Shown one piece after another: positions 7,741 through 16,863 of a stretch of 64,000 nucleotides of DNA. Under the pieces are notes generated by a model. It was not told where the DNA came from, made no database searches, and saw only the letters and a list, made by a program, of their open reading frames with translations. The stretch is from Kibdelosporangium banguiense. GTDB taxonomy: Bacteria > Actinomycetota > Actinomycetes > Mycobacteriales > Pseudonocardiaceae. The DNA lies in contig NZ_JAGINW010000001.1 of NCBI RefSeq assembly GCF_017876405.1, positions 11,421,203 through 11,485,202 of the forward strand, given 5' to 3'. Both the position numbers and the translations under genes were made by a program. Position 1 is the first letter of the stretch; each line of letters opens with the position of its first letter.

Positions 7741-8925
7741 ATGCGTTTGCTGTTGACGACAATCGGGTCACGCGGCGACGTCCAGCCAGTGGTAGCGCTG
7801 GCGGCGCAGCTGAAGGCCCTGGGCCAGGACGTCCGTGCCTGCGTCCCGCCCGACTTCCGCAGTCAGTTCGCGGATCTCGACATCCCGTTCACCCCACTCG
7901 GCCCAGAACTGCGCTCGACCGGCAAGTCCAAGCCGCCCACCGCCGACGAGGCCCGTAAAATGGTGGAAGACTCAGTCGCCGCCCAGTTCGCAGCGGTCCG
8001 CGCGGCGGCGGAGGGCTGTGATGTCATCGTGCACGGCGGCTATCTCGTGGTGGCCGCCCGAACAGTGGCTGAGCAGATGGGCATCCCGTACGTCATGGCG
8101 GCGTACTGCCCGGTGTTCCTGCCCTCCGCGCACCACGCCCCACCCGTCTACCCAATGCTCGGCCAGAAACCGGCTTCCGACGAAGCCCTCTGGGAACTCG
8201 ACACCCAACGCTGGAACAACACCTGGAGCGCGCTGCTCAACTCCCACCGAGCCGAAGCCGGCTTGGCCCCCGTCGAAGACGTACGCAGCCACCTGTTCAC
8301 CGAAAAACCATGGCTCGCGGCTGATCCGACGCTGGCCCCGGCCCCACCGGACGTGGACGTCGTCCAAACCGGAGCCTGGATCCTCCCGGACGACCGTCCA
8401 CTGTCACCAGAACTGGAGGCCTTCCTCGACGCGGGCGAGCCCCCGATCTATTTCGGCTTCGGCAGCATCCGCGCCCCGGAGAACCTCAGCAAGAACATGA
8501 TCGAAGCCGCCCGGAACCTAGGCCGCCGCGCCATAGTCCTACGCGGCTGGGCCGAACTGTCCCTGGTGGACAACGAACCCGACTGCCTCTCCATCGGTGA
8601 GGTCAACCAACAGGCCCTCTTCAAACGAGTCGCCGCCACAGTCCACCACGGCGGAGCCGGCACAACAACAGCAGCCACCCAGGCCGGCGCACCCCAAGTC
8701 GTCATCCCCCAGCACGTGGACCAACACTATTTCGCCCAACAGGTCCAAGCCCTGGGAATCGGAACCGCCCACACCTCAGGCACCCCCACAGCAGACTCCC
8801 TAACCGAAGCCCTCGCCCAAACCCTCACCGCCCCCAAGGCCACCCGAGCCAAACAAACCGCCGACAAAGTCAACCCCGACGGCGCCACCACCGCCGCCCG
8901 ACACCTGATCGCAATGCACAACTAG
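7741..8925 (+). CDS. UGT-like glycosyltransferase (GT1 / MGT type)
   Basis: A 394-aa GT-B-fold glycosyltransferase of the type that decorates glycopeptides, macrolides or lipids with sugars from NDP-sugars. The N-terminal half opens RLLLTTIGSRGDVQPVVALA. The C-terminal nucleotide-sugar site has FGFGSIRAPENL, then VAATVHHGGAGTTTAATQAG (the HHGGAGTT signature) and PQVVIPQHVDQHYFAQQV. A strong GGGGAGAG ribosome site precedes the ATG. No other biosynthetic gene stands beside it, so the acceptor is unknown. From about 8600 to the end the gene uses unusually many CCA, ACA and CAA codons compared with its first half. Confidence 0.85.
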   Translation: MRLLLTTIGSRGDVQPVVALAAQLKALGQDVRACVPPDFRSQFADLDIPFTPLGPELRSTGKSKPPTADEARKMVEDSVAAQFAAVRAAAEGCDVIVHGGYLVVAARTVAEQMGIPYVMAAYCPVFLPSAHHAPPVYPMLGQKPASDEALWELDTQRWNNTWSALLNSHRAEAGLAPVEDVRSHLFTEKPWLAADPTLAPAPPDVDVVQTGAWILPDDRPLSPELEAFLDAGEPPIYFGFGSIRAPENLSKNMIEAARNLGRRAIVLRGWAELSLVDNEPDCLSIGEVNQQALFKRVAATVHHGGAGTTTAATQAGAPQVVIPQHVDQHYFAQQVQALGIGTAHTSGTPTADSLTEALAQTLTAPKATRAKQTADKVNPDGATTAARHLIAMHN

Positions 8926-8972
8926 TCTCAGGACGACCCTCGGCCCCCCGATTCCCAGCCTACCGGCGGGAT

Positions 8973-9049
8973 CCGACAGAAACAGCAACCACAGACGGCC
9001 ACGGGCCCACCTGTCCACAGCAAGCTCCCCGTCGCGTAGTTTCTGTCGG
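8973..9049. repeat. 11-bp inverted repeat between convergent genes
   Basis: CCGACAGAAAC (8973-8983) and GTTTCTGTCGG (9039-9049) are perfect inverted arms separated by 55 bases, between the convergent glycosyltransferase and PHP-domain genes. It could be a bidirectional terminator or the remains of a small mobile element; neither can be shown here. Confidence 0.35.
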
Positions 9050-9089
9050 TACCCCTCACTACGCTGGATCTCGTGGGCCGAGGCCGCAC

Positions 9090-10709
9090 TCAGTAAGGCA
9101 GGGCCCAGATTGGGTTGGTGTAGAACCAGAGGTCCTTCCATGGGTCCGCGTTTCCCACGACGTCGATTGCGGGGCCGGCGGGGTCCACGGCTGCGCCGAG
9201 GTAGCCGGGGGCGGATCGGTTGCCGTCGGTGCCGCGGAGCCGGACATAGACTGGCCGGTCGAGGCGCCCCAGTGAGTAGGTGAAAGTCACGGTGCCGGTG
9301 GACTTGTTGACGTCGAAAGACTTCACGACCTTGGTGTACGGCGCGGTCATTGTGTCGCGGTCGGTTACGGGGCCGGTGACGTCGCCCTGAATGACGTCCA
9401 CTCGGGACAGGATTGGAACGAACTGCGCCCAGTTTGGGCCGTTGGCCAGGTCGATGGAGATCACGAGTTCGATGGGAGTTCCCCGGCGGGCGTGCAGGGA
9501 GCCGCCCAAAGTGGCGCTGGTTAGCCGGTTTCCCACCATGCGCAGCCTGATGTCGAGTCCGCTGATCAGGCCGCCGTGATCGACCCATACTCGCCCGGCG
9601 CGGATTCCGTCCATTACGGCGCGGTAGGAAAAGTCGGTGGCGCCAACGTGAGTCCGGCTGTAGCACCCGGGCCAGAAGTCTGCCTCACCAATGGCGAGGG
9701 CGGCGTTGTAGACCGGGTCGGGATGACGTCCGTTGGCAGCGAAGTCACCGCCGGGGCCGCGCACCGAGTTGTCCGCGTAGACACTGTGCGAGTCTGAGTT
9801 CGCGGTTATCCACCAGGGTTTTCCCTCGGCCAGCAGGCTGTCCCAGACGCCGCCCACCGTGGATGTCATCCAGTCGAATCCGCCGTAGGTGAAGTAGCTT
9901 TCGGCTGGATAGCCTGGGAATGCGTCCGGACCGTGGGAGCCGTCGTAGTAGCCGCGGGCGCGTCCACCGCCGTGTGGGGCGGGAATGCCAGCGGCTTGGT
10001 GGCCCGGCGCGCCTTCCATTCCGACGAAGATTCGGGAGGTGTCACGCCAGTTGCGCAACTCGTGTGGGGAGTCCAGTCCTTTGCGCGCCGGGTGGTTCGC
10101 CAGCATCAGGGCGTCCTCGACGCGCTTGTTCCGGACCGCGTCAGCCATGAAGTTGATGCCGGCTATGGCCAGCGCTTCCTTGTTGGGGTTCGCTTCGGTG
10201 AGACGGCCTTCATATGTGCTCTCGAACTGCTTGAGCAGCGAGACCTCATTGCTGCCCGGGTGGACGAACACAGTTCCGTGTTCAGCCCCGGGTATGTTCC
10301 ATTCCAGTCCTTGGAACACCAATGTGGAGCCGAAGGCGGAACGGGCGGTTTTGATGTCCGGGTTTACTTTCTCCACGCCGATTCTGGCGTGTGTCGCACC
10401 GCCGTGGTCGGTGATGACGAGCCAGCCCAGGCCGTAGGCATTGCCGTGGCGCACATGGTCGATGACGCGGTACTTTCCGTCCTCGCTGTAATGCGTGTGC
10501 ACGTGGTGGTCGCCGGCCAGCCATCGGAAACCACCGCGAGGGACGGGCGCGGCAGCGGCCGGGCTCGAGAGGACACTGCCGACCGCCGCACCGAGCAGGC
10601 CGGCCCGGCGTAACACTGAACGCCGGGACAACTCGTCGTGGTTCAGTTCCTCGTCGGGAACGGTCACATCCATGGAGCGGGGCAGCTCGGCAGAGTGATG
10701 GTGTCCCAA
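9090..10709 (-). CDS. Tat-exported PHP-domain metallo-phosphoesterase-like protein
   Basis: A 539-aa protein with a Tat signal (SRRSVLRRAGLLGAA, ending PAAAAP) and a PHP-like domain. Metal-binding motifs are GDHHVHTHYSEDG, WLVITDHGG and later LANHPARKG. A beta-rich C-terminal part (about 370-500) may be an accessory domain. PHP proteins hydrolyse phosphoesters with a trinuclear metal site; this one probably works outside the cytoplasm after folding with its metals inside. I kept the TTG start at 10709 because AAGGAG stands seven bases upstream; the next ATG is at residue 13 (10673). It is convergent with the glycosyltransferase gene. The substrate is unknown. Confidence 0.8.
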   Translation of the reverse strand: MGHHHSAELPRSMDVTVPDEELNHDELSRRSVLRRAGLLGAAVGSVLSSPAAAAPVPRGGFRWLAGDHHVHTHYSEDGKYRVIDHVRHGNAYGLGWLVITDHGGATHARIGVEKVNPDIKTARSAFGSTLVFQGLEWNIPGAEHGTVFVHPGSNEVSLLKQFESTYEGRLTEANPNKEALAIAGINFMADAVRNKRVEDALMLANHPARKGLDSPHELRNWRDTSRIFVGMEGAPGHQAAGIPAPHGGGRARGYYDGSHGPDAFPGYPAESYFTYGGFDWMTSTVGGVWDSLLAEGKPWWITANSDSHSVYADNSVRGPGGDFAANGRHPDPVYNAALAIGEADFWPGCYSRTHVGATDFSYRAVMDGIRAGRVWVDHGGLISGLDIRLRMVGNRLTSATLGGSLHARRGTPIELVISIDLANGPNWAQFVPILSRVDVIQGDVTGPVTDRDTMTAPYTKVVKSFDVNKSTGTVTFTYSLGRLDRPVYVRLRGTDGNRSAPGYLGAAVDPAGPAIDVVGNADPWKDLWFYTNPIWALPY

Positions 10710-10742
10710 ATCAAGGCTCCTTAATACACGACTTGCAGCAAC

Positions 10743-11657
10743 CTACCCCCGAGTCGCCAGCGCACGCAGGAAGAACGCCAGGTTGGCAGGGCGTTCGGCC
10801 AAACGGCGCATGAAGTACCCGTACCACTGCACTCCATACGGCACATACACCCGCATCTTGTCTCCGCGCCGGGCGATCGTTTCCTGCTCGCCAGGCCTGA
10901 TCCCGTAGAGCATCTGGTATTCGAAATCACGCCCCGCGCCCAGCTCACCGGCGATCGCGATGATCCTGGGATCGTGCGACGCGACCATCGGGTACCCGTC
11001 GCCTTGCATCAGAATCCTCAGCACCCGGACGTAATTCCGGTCCACTTCCGATTTGTCCTGGTACGCAACAGAATCAGGCTCACGATAGGCACCCTTGCAA
11101 AGCCTGACCCGGGACCCGGCGCTCGCCAGGTCCCGGGCATCCGCCTCGGTCCGGTACAGGTACGCCTGCAGAACCGCGCCCACCCAAGGGAAGTCGACGC
11201 GCAGTTCCGACAGGATCTCCAGGGTCGAGTCCGTGGTGGTGTGGTCCTCCATGTCCAGCGTGAGTGTCGCGCCCACAGCCGACGCGGCCTCGGCGATCAG
11301 CCGGGCGTTGTCCAGGGCGATCTTGTGACCGTCACCCGGCAACGCCTGGCCGACCGCGGACAGCTTGACCGACACGTCCGCACCAGCTGCCAGCCCTTGC
11401 TCGGACAACGCCGACAGGAGCGACGAGTAAGCCTCGACCGTGTGCTTGGCATCGGCGACCTCGGTGGTGTCCTCACCGAGGTAGTCGATAGTCACCGCAC
11501 GGCCCGACTCCACCAACGAGCGCGTCGCGGAGACCGCGTCCGGCGTCAGTGCCCCGGCGACGAACCGGTTGACAACGGGCTGTGAGAGCGGATTGCGCTC
11601 GACGACATTCCGGGCCCACGGCGAGCGCGCCGCGGCGAGCAGGCTGGTACGCAACAT
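10743..11657 (-). CDS. putB: Proline dehydrogenase
   Basis: A 304-aa FAD-dependent proline dehydrogenase that oxidises proline to pyrroline-5-carboxylate, the monofunctional type of Gram-positive bacteria. It has the beta/alpha-barrel motifs DVSVKLSAVG, TLDMEDHTTTDSTLEIL and VRLCKGAYREPDSVAYQ, plus the C-terminal substrate-binding signature YGYFMRRLAERPAN. The gene starts two bases after the pruA stop codon, so the two enzymes are made together. A PucR-family regulator is divergent upstream of pruA and probably controls the operon in response to proline (inference). Confidence 0.95.
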   Translation of the reverse strand: MLRTSLLAAARSPWARNVVERNPLSQPVVNRFVAGALTPDAVSATRSLVESGRAVTIDYLGEDTTEVADAKHTVEAYSSLLSALSEQGLAAGADVSVKLSAVGQALPGDGHKIALDNARLIAEAASAVGATLTLDMEDHTTTDSTLEILSELRVDFPWVGAVLQAYLYRTEADARDLASAGSRVRLCKGAYREPDSVAYQDKSEVDRNYVRVLRILMQGDGYPMVASHDPRIIAIAGELGAGRDFEYQMLYGIRPGEQETIARRGDKMRVYVPYGVQWYGYFMRRLAERPANLAFFLRALATRG

Positions 11658-11659
11658 GA

Positions 11660-13285
11660 TTACCCCTGGTGTGGGTGACGGGACACGGTCGGCGGGACGA
11701 AGGTCTCCTTGATGGAGCGCGGGCTGACCCAGCGCAGCAGGTTCAACGGCGAACCGGCCTTGTCGTTGGTGCCTGAGGCCCGGCCGCCGCCGAACGGCTG
11801 CTGGCCGACCACGGCGCCGGTCGGCTTGTCGTTGACGTAGAAGTTGCCCGCGGCGAACCGCAGATCCTCGGTCGCCCGCTCGATCGCGGCGCGGTCGTTG
11901 GCGATCACGGCACCGGTCAGGCCGTACGGCGCGGCGCTCTCCATCTGAGTCAGCACGTCGGAGAACTTGTTGTCCTCAAAGACATGCACAGCCAGGACGG
12001 GTCCAAAGTACTCGGTCGTGAAGACCTCGTGTGACGGGTCGGTGCCCAGCAGGACCGTCGGCCGGACGAAGAATCCCTCGCTGTCGTCAGCGGTTCCGCC
12101 GGCGGCCACAGTCAGAGCCGGGTCGGCAGCAGCCCGGTCCAGAACGCCGGAGAGCTTGGTGAACGAGCGGCGGTCGATCACTGCACCCATGAAGTTGCCG
12201 AAGTCCGTGACATCACCGACAGTCAGACTGTCCACCTCGGACAGGAAGTCGCCGGAGAGACGCTTCCACAATGAAGCCGGGACGTACGCACGTGAAGCCG
12301 CCGAGCATTTCTGGCCCTGGTACTCGAAAGCACCGCGCACCAACGCGGTCCGCAGCACGTCGATGTCGGCCGACGGGTGCGCGAGCACGAAGTCCTTGCC
12401 GCCGGTCTCCCCCACGATCCGCGGGTATGAGCGGTAGCCGGCGATGTTGGCGCCTACCTGGCCCCACAGGTGCTGGAACGTCTTGGTGGACCCGGTGAAG
12501 TGGATGCCGGCCAGGTCAGGGTCGGTCAGCGCGACGTCGGAGACCGCGAGGCCGTCGCCGGTGACCAGGTTGATCACCCCGGCGGGCAGGCCGGCCTCTT
12601 CGAGCAAGCGCATGGTCAGGTGTGCGGACAGCGACTGCGTGGGCGACGGCTTCCACACGACGGTATTGCCCATCAACGCGGGCGCGGTCGGCAGGTTCGC
12701 CGCGATGGCTGTGAAGTTGAACGGCGTGATGGCGTAGACGAAGCCCTCAAGCGGCCGATGGTCGGTGCGGTTCCAGATGCCCGGCGAGCTGATCGGCTGC
12801 TCGGCCAGGATCTGGCGGGCGAAGTGCACGTTGAAGCGCCAGAAGTCGGCCAGCTCGCAGGCGGCGTCGATCTCGGCCTGGATGGCGGTCTTGGACTGGC
12901 CGAGCATGGTCGCGGCGTTGAGCCGGGCCCGCCACGGGCCGGTCAGCAGGTCGGCGGCACGCAGGAAGATCGCGGCGCGGGAGTCGAAGGACAGCGAGCG
13001 CCAGTCAGCGGCGGCGCGCTTGGCGGCGGCGACCGCGGCTTTGGCGTCGTCGTGGGTCGCGTTGGCGAGCGTGCCCAGGACGTGGTGATGGTTGTGAGGC
13101 TGCACAACGTCGATGCGCTCGCCGCCCGCCATCCGCTGCTCGCCGTCGATGGTGAGGGTGAACTCGACGGTTTCCTTAGCCTGAGCTGCGATTTCGGCTT
13201 CCAGGGCAGTCCTGGGGGCGGTGCCGGGCGCGTAGTCGAAGACCGGCTCGTTGACCGGGGCGGGAACTCGAGTCACTGCATCCAT
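11660..13285 (-). CDS. pruA: L-glutamate gamma-semialdehyde (P5C) dehydrogenase
   Basis: A 541-aa NAD-dependent aldehyde dehydrogenase that converts glutamate semialdehyde to glutamate, the second step of proline catabolism. Visible features are the nucleotide-binding FTGSTKTFQHLWGQVG, the catalytic Glu in IVGETGGKDFVLAHPS, the nucleophilic Cys in EYQGQKCSAASRAYVP, and the C-terminal GQQPFGGGRASGTNDKAG. It is the first gene of a two-gene operon with putB. The length matches the stand-alone P5CDH family (about 540 aa). The upstream 62 bp separate it from a divergent PucR-type regulator gene. Confidence 0.95.
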   Translation of the reverse strand: MDAVTRVPAPVNEPVFDYAPGTAPRTALEAEIAAQAKETVEFTLTIDGEQRMAGGERIDVVQPHNHHHVLGTLANATHDDAKAAVAAAKRAAADWRSLSFDSRAAIFLRAADLLTGPWRARLNAATMLGQSKTAIQAEIDAACELADFWRFNVHFARQILAEQPISSPGIWNRTDHRPLEGFVYAITPFNFTAIAANLPTAPALMGNTVVWKPSPTQSLSAHLTMRLLEEAGLPAGVINLVTGDGLAVSDVALTDPDLAGIHFTGSTKTFQHLWGQVGANIAGYRSYPRIVGETGGKDFVLAHPSADIDVLRTALVRGAFEYQGQKCSAASRAYVPASLWKRLSGDFLSEVDSLTVGDVTDFGNFMGAVIDRRSFTKLSGVLDRAAADPALTVAAGGTADDSEGFFVRPTVLLGTDPSHEVFTTEYFGPVLAVHVFEDNKFSDVLTQMESAAPYGLTGAVIANDRAAIERATEDLRFAAGNFYVNDKPTGAVVGQQPFGGGRASGTNDKAGSPLNLLRWVSPRSIKETFVPPTVSRHPHQG

Positions 13286-13347
13286 GGACTAACGGTAGGA
13301 CCGCTTTGACCTGCAGATTTTGTCCAGTTGGCTAAAATCGGACCATC

Positions 13348-14895
13348 ATGGTCAGCCGATCGGACAAAACGTTGCGCCAGGTCCTGCAGGCGCTCGGAGA
13401 TCCCCTGGTCGAGGTGCTCACGGCCCCTCGCGGGCTGGACGACGTGGTTCGCGACGTGGTCATCCTCGACCCCGAAGACGACCCCGACGTCCGCCGAGGC
13501 GACGTCGTACTGGTCATCGGCCTCCGCGGCCGTGCCGCCATCCCGACCGTCCGCGCGGCCGCACGCCGTGGCGCCCTGGCCGTCGCCGTCAAGGGCCGTG
13601 ACGATGCTCTGCAACAGACCGCGACCGACATCGGCGTCGCACTGCTCGCGGTTCGTCCCGACGCTCGTTGGGAGCAGGTCGAGTCGTTGGCGCGCGCTAG
13701 CATTCTCGCCGGAGTTGACGCTGACGATGAGACTGTCAGTGACCTGTTCTCCCTAGCGCAGACTATCGCCGCATTGACCGGCGGTTTGGTCAGCATTGAG
13801 GACAGCGCGAGCCGCGTGCTCGCATACTCGCGCTCATCCGACGAGGTCGACGAGCTACGCCGCTTGTCGATCCTGGGCCGCCAAGGCCCCGAGCAATACC
13901 TGGCTTTGCTGCGCGAATGGGGCGTCTACCAGCGGCTACGCGAGAGCGAACAGGTCGAACGCATCGAGGAACGTCCCGAACTGGGCATCCGCCGACGCAT
14001 TGCGGTGGGTATCCACGCTGGCGACCAGTCCCTCGGCGCCATCTGGGTCCAGGAAGGCGCCACACCGCTCACCACACAAGCCGAACGCGCTCTCCTCGGC
14101 GCCGCCCGCGTGACAGCCCTGCATCTGGTGCGCAGCCGCAACAATCCAGCCGCCCCTTTGCGCCTGCGCGAGAGCCTCCTCGAAGGCCTGCTCGACGGTC
14201 ACACAACCGCGGCCGCCGTCGCCGCGAACATTGGTACAGACCCGAAACGCCCGGCCGGAGTCGTCGCCTTCGCCCTGACCGACGACGCCGACCGGTCCAC
14301 TTTGGAGCTCCGCCGCGCGGAACTCACAAACCTGATCGCCGTCCACACAGCCTCATACCGCCGCGCGGCACTGGTGACCACTCTCGGCGCCCGTATCTAT
14401 GCCCTCCTGCCCGACCTGCACGGCACCGACGGAATGCTCACCCTGACCAAGGAAATTGTTGCCGCAGCCCGAAAGCACGCAGGAATAGCGGTCCGGGCAG
14501 CGGTCGGACTGGCCCCCGATCTGAGCCGCACAGCCTCCGCCCGGCGTGAGGCCGACCGCGTTCTCGACGCTGAACTCGACGCCCCGGTCGCGTCGATCAA
14601 CGACGTCCGCGCCGAGGTCATGGTCGCCGAACTGCTCGCGTTGCTGGCCGAGCACCCCGAAATCCGCGACCCCAGACTCGACCACCTGACAGCCGAGGAC
14701 ACCAAGGGCATCCTGGTCCCCTCAGTCCTGGCCTACCTCGAAGCCCTGGGAGACGTCCGCGCGGCCGCCGACCGGCTGCACATCCATCCGAACACCCTCC
14801 GATACCGGGTCCGCAAAGCCGCCGAGACAGCCGGAATCGACCTCGACGACCCCAAACAGCGCCTGATCACCCAGTTGCAGCTCAGCCTGCGGTGA
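13348..14895 (+). CDS. PucR/CdaR-family transcriptional regulator, probable proline-catabolism activator
   Basis: A 515-aa regulator with an N-terminal PucR-type sensory domain (LTAPRGLDDVVRDVVILDPE), a GGDEF-like middle region and a C-terminal helix-turn-helix of the CdaR/PucR type (ADRLHIHPNTLRYRVRKAAE). It is divergent from pruA-putB, sharing a 62-bp intergenic region. In actinobacteria, regulators of this family next to proline catabolic genes act as proline-responsive activators, so that role is inferred from position. The 3' end overlaps the convergent MFS gene by 14 bp. I see no clear palindrome in the short shared promoter. Confidence 0.85.
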   Translation: MVSRSDKTLRQVLQALGDPLVEVLTAPRGLDDVVRDVVILDPEDDPDVRRGDVVLVIGLRGRAAIPTVRAAARRGALAVAVKGRDDALQQTATDIGVALLAVRPDARWEQVESLARASILAGVDADDETVSDLFSLAQTIAALTGGLVSIEDSASRVLAYSRSSDEVDELRRLSILGRQGPEQYLALLREWGVYQRLRESEQVERIEERPELGIRRRIAVGIHAGDQSLGAIWVQEGATPLTTQAERALLGAARVTALHLVRSRNNPAAPLRLRESLLEGLLDGHTTAAAVAANIGTDPKRPAGVVAFALTDDADRSTLELRRAELTNLIAVHTASYRRAALVTTLGARIYALLPDLHGTDGMLTLTKEIVAAARKHAGIAVRAAVGLAPDLSRTASARREADRVLDAELDAPVASINDVRAEVMVAELLALLAEHPEIRDPRLDHLTAEDTKGILVPSVLAYLEALGDVRAAADRLHIHPNTLRYRVRKAAETAGIDLDDPKQRLITQLQLSLR

Positions 14896-16033
14896 CCGCC
14901 CTGCGCGTGATCATCCAGCGGACCACCAGCGCGGACGCCCCGGCGGACCCCGCGGCGACGGCGAACGCGACCGGGTAACCGAAGGCCGCGACAAAGATCC
15001 CGCCCAACGGCCCGGCGGCCATGACGCCCAGATCCCAACAGGACGTCAGGGCACCGACCGACGCCCCGGCTCGCATCAACCCGCCCCGCTTGAGCGTGAT
15101 GATCACAGTGCTCGGATAGACCAGCGCGGTACCGATTCCGGCAAGCGCCAGCCCAACGAGGGTGACCAGCGGACTCGCCGATACAGCCACCACCGCAAGC
15201 CCACTGAGCTCGACCAGCAAGCTGACGCCCGCCACCAACTCTCCACCGAACCGGTCGATCAATCCCCCGCCGGCAACCCGCGTGAGCACGTATCCGGCTG
15301 CGAACACAGTCAGCGGCACTGTCTCACCGCTGCCGTGATTCTCTTGCAGGAAAAGCACTGCGAACGCGCTGACGGTGCCGTAGCCGTAACTGGCGAGCCA
15401 GAGCACAAGGCCAGGCCTAGCCGCACCGCGCGGGATGATCTCGCGCCATCGGGGTCTTTCCTGGCTTGGGGCAGGCGGCCGCGCTGTGGTGAGGACCGGA
15501 ACCGCTGCTGCTGCACCAAGCGCGATCACCAATACCCAGACAGCGTTGTCGTCGCCTGTCCAGTGCTGCAGCAAGGTGGCCAGGACCGGGCCCAGAGCGA
15601 GCCCGGACCACATCGACAGGCCGAACCAGCTGGCCACGCGGCCACGTCGTTCCTCCGGCGTGCCCGCCAGGACCCAGGGCAGCGCGCCAGAGAACAGAGC
15701 CGCGTCACCCACACCCATCAGGACTCGGGCGGCCAGAAGTATCGCCGCGTTCGAGGCCAGCAGTTGGCCGATCCCACCGATCGCGGTAAGCAGGGAGCCG
15801 GCCAGAACCACACGACGGGAATAGCCGCAATCGGCGATGTAGCCCGCCACCGGACGCGACAGCGCCGTGGCCGCGAAGGCGAGGCCTACAGCGAAGCCGA
15901 GCAGGACTGGTCCACTGTGGAGACGTTGCACCACTAGCTCGGGCAAGGCTTGCAGGCTCCCGCCGAAGGCGAGATTGCCCAGCAGCACGGCAAGCCAGAG
16001 CCGGAACACCGGTGCGGCCCGGGGACTCACCAC
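14882..16033 (-). CDS. MFS transporter, last gene of the encapsulin-like operon
   Basis: A 383-aa major facilitator with about 12 membrane helices, resembling drug or metabolite exporters. It has the loop 2-3 type motif VAGYIADCGYSRRVVLAGS after the second helix. Its GTG start overlaps the stop of the shell-protein gene by seven bases, so it belongs to the operon with the sulfotransferase, SDR and aminotransferase genes. The simplest role is export of the operon's product or resistance to it (inference). It is slightly shorter than the usual ~400-450 aa. Weak ribosome site, consistent with translational coupling. Confidence 0.78.
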   Translation of the reverse strand: MVSPRAAPVFRLWLAVLLGNLAFGGSLQALPELVVQRLHSGPVLLGFAVGLAFAATALSRPVAGYIADCGYSRRVVLAGSLLTAIGGIGQLLASNAAILLAARVLMGVGDAALFSGALPWVLAGTPEERRGRVASWFGLSMWSGLALGPVLATLLQHWTGDDNAVWVLVIALGAAAAVPVLTTARPPAPSQERPRWREIIPRGAARPGLVLWLASYGYGTVSAFAVLFLQENHGSGETVPLTVFAAGYVLTRVAGGGLIDRFGGELVAGVSLLVELSGLAVVAVSASPLVTLVGLALAGIGTALVYPSTVIITLKRGGLMRAGASVGALTSCWDLGVMAAGPLGGIFVAAFGYPVAFAVAAGSAGASALVVRWMITRRAVTAG

Positions 16034-16863
16034 GAGATGGTGCCCAGCAGCACGTGCTGCGGCAGGTGCACTGCGAGGCCGATCCGGACCGATGCGATCA
16101 GCAGGTCCTGCCCGTCGGCTCCAGCGCCGCGCCGAATTTCCATTGTGGAATCAAGCGTGTCCAGAAGCGTGAAAGCGGCACGGAAATCGGCGAGGATCAG
16201 CTCGTCGGGTGGGAGCATCCTGGTTCGCGAAACCCGGACGCCCGCCTCTGCGAGCCTGCCGAGCAACCCGTTGCGGACCAGCTCCCAGTACAGCCGTGGA
16301 TGCCCGATGACTCCGTCGCAGGATCCGCCCGTCTCCTCGACCAGCGCGGCGGTCTGCGTGATCACCCTGCCAAGATCGGTGGACGGCTTTGCCTGGCGGC
16401 TCCCCGCCAGTGTGCGAATACCCGGGATCACACCGTCCTCAGTGCCGTTGAGCAGGGCGTCGTTCTCCACAGTGCACAGCCGGACGATCAAGCGGTGATC
16501 CACCACGTTCGCCAGCGTCTGCTCGTTCGCCGTGATGCCGCGCGGGACCGAGAGCGACGCAGTGAGAGTGGTGATCGCCGCGGTCGAGATCGACGTGCTG
16601 AACCGTGCCTCCGGTGTGGCGCCGTAGGACGCGCCTGAGGTATCCGATCCCCGGTGTTCCTCGCGCAGGTACCCGGTCGGTTCGGTCACTTCGCGGGTCT
16701 TGAGCAGGTGCCGCACGGTGTACCTAGGCCGGTTCGCAGCAAACGGGAAGGTCGCCGGGAGCGCGCACGGCAGCGACACCGTCACGTCCTCGCCGAACGC
16801 CGCGAACACTGCCGCCGCGAACTCCTGCCCGGGGGATCCGGTTCGGGTGAGCTCGGCGGTCAT
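16027..16863 (-). CDS. HK97-fold encapsulin-like nanocompartment shell protein
   Basis: A 278-aa protein with the layout of HK97-type major capsid proteins and encapsulins. An N-terminal arm is followed by an extended-loop-like region (GYLREEHRGSDTSGASYG). A P-domain helix follows (NEQTLANVVDHRLIVRLCTV), running into ENDALLNGTEDGVIPGI, which matches the capsid motif of a Glu/Asp before a Gly-Asp-Gly-like turn and a Gly-Ile. The A-domain ends VRVSRTRMLPPDELILADF, then TLLDTLDSTMEI and IASVRIGLAVHLPQHVLL, the typical last capsid strands. No terminase, portal, protease or tail gene lies near, so it is not a prophage. The surrounding sulfotransferase, SDR and aminotransferase genes match the setting of natural-product (Family 3) encapsulins. 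Its ATG overlaps the aminotransferase stop (ATGA). Structure is inferred from motifs only. Confidence 0.8.
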   Translation of the reverse strand: MTAELTRTGSPGQEFAAAVFAAFGEDVTVSLPCALPATFPFAANRPRYTVRHLLKTREVTEPTGYLREEHRGSDTSGASYGATPEARFSTSISTAAITTLTASLSVPRGITANEQTLANVVDHRLIVRLCTVENDALLNGTEDGVIPGIRTLAGSRQAKPSTDLGRVITQTAALVEETGGSCDGVIGHPRLYWELVRNGLLGRLAEAGVRVSRTRMLPPDELILADFRAAFTLLDTLDSTMEIRRGAGADGQDLLIASVRIGLAVHLPQHVLLGTISW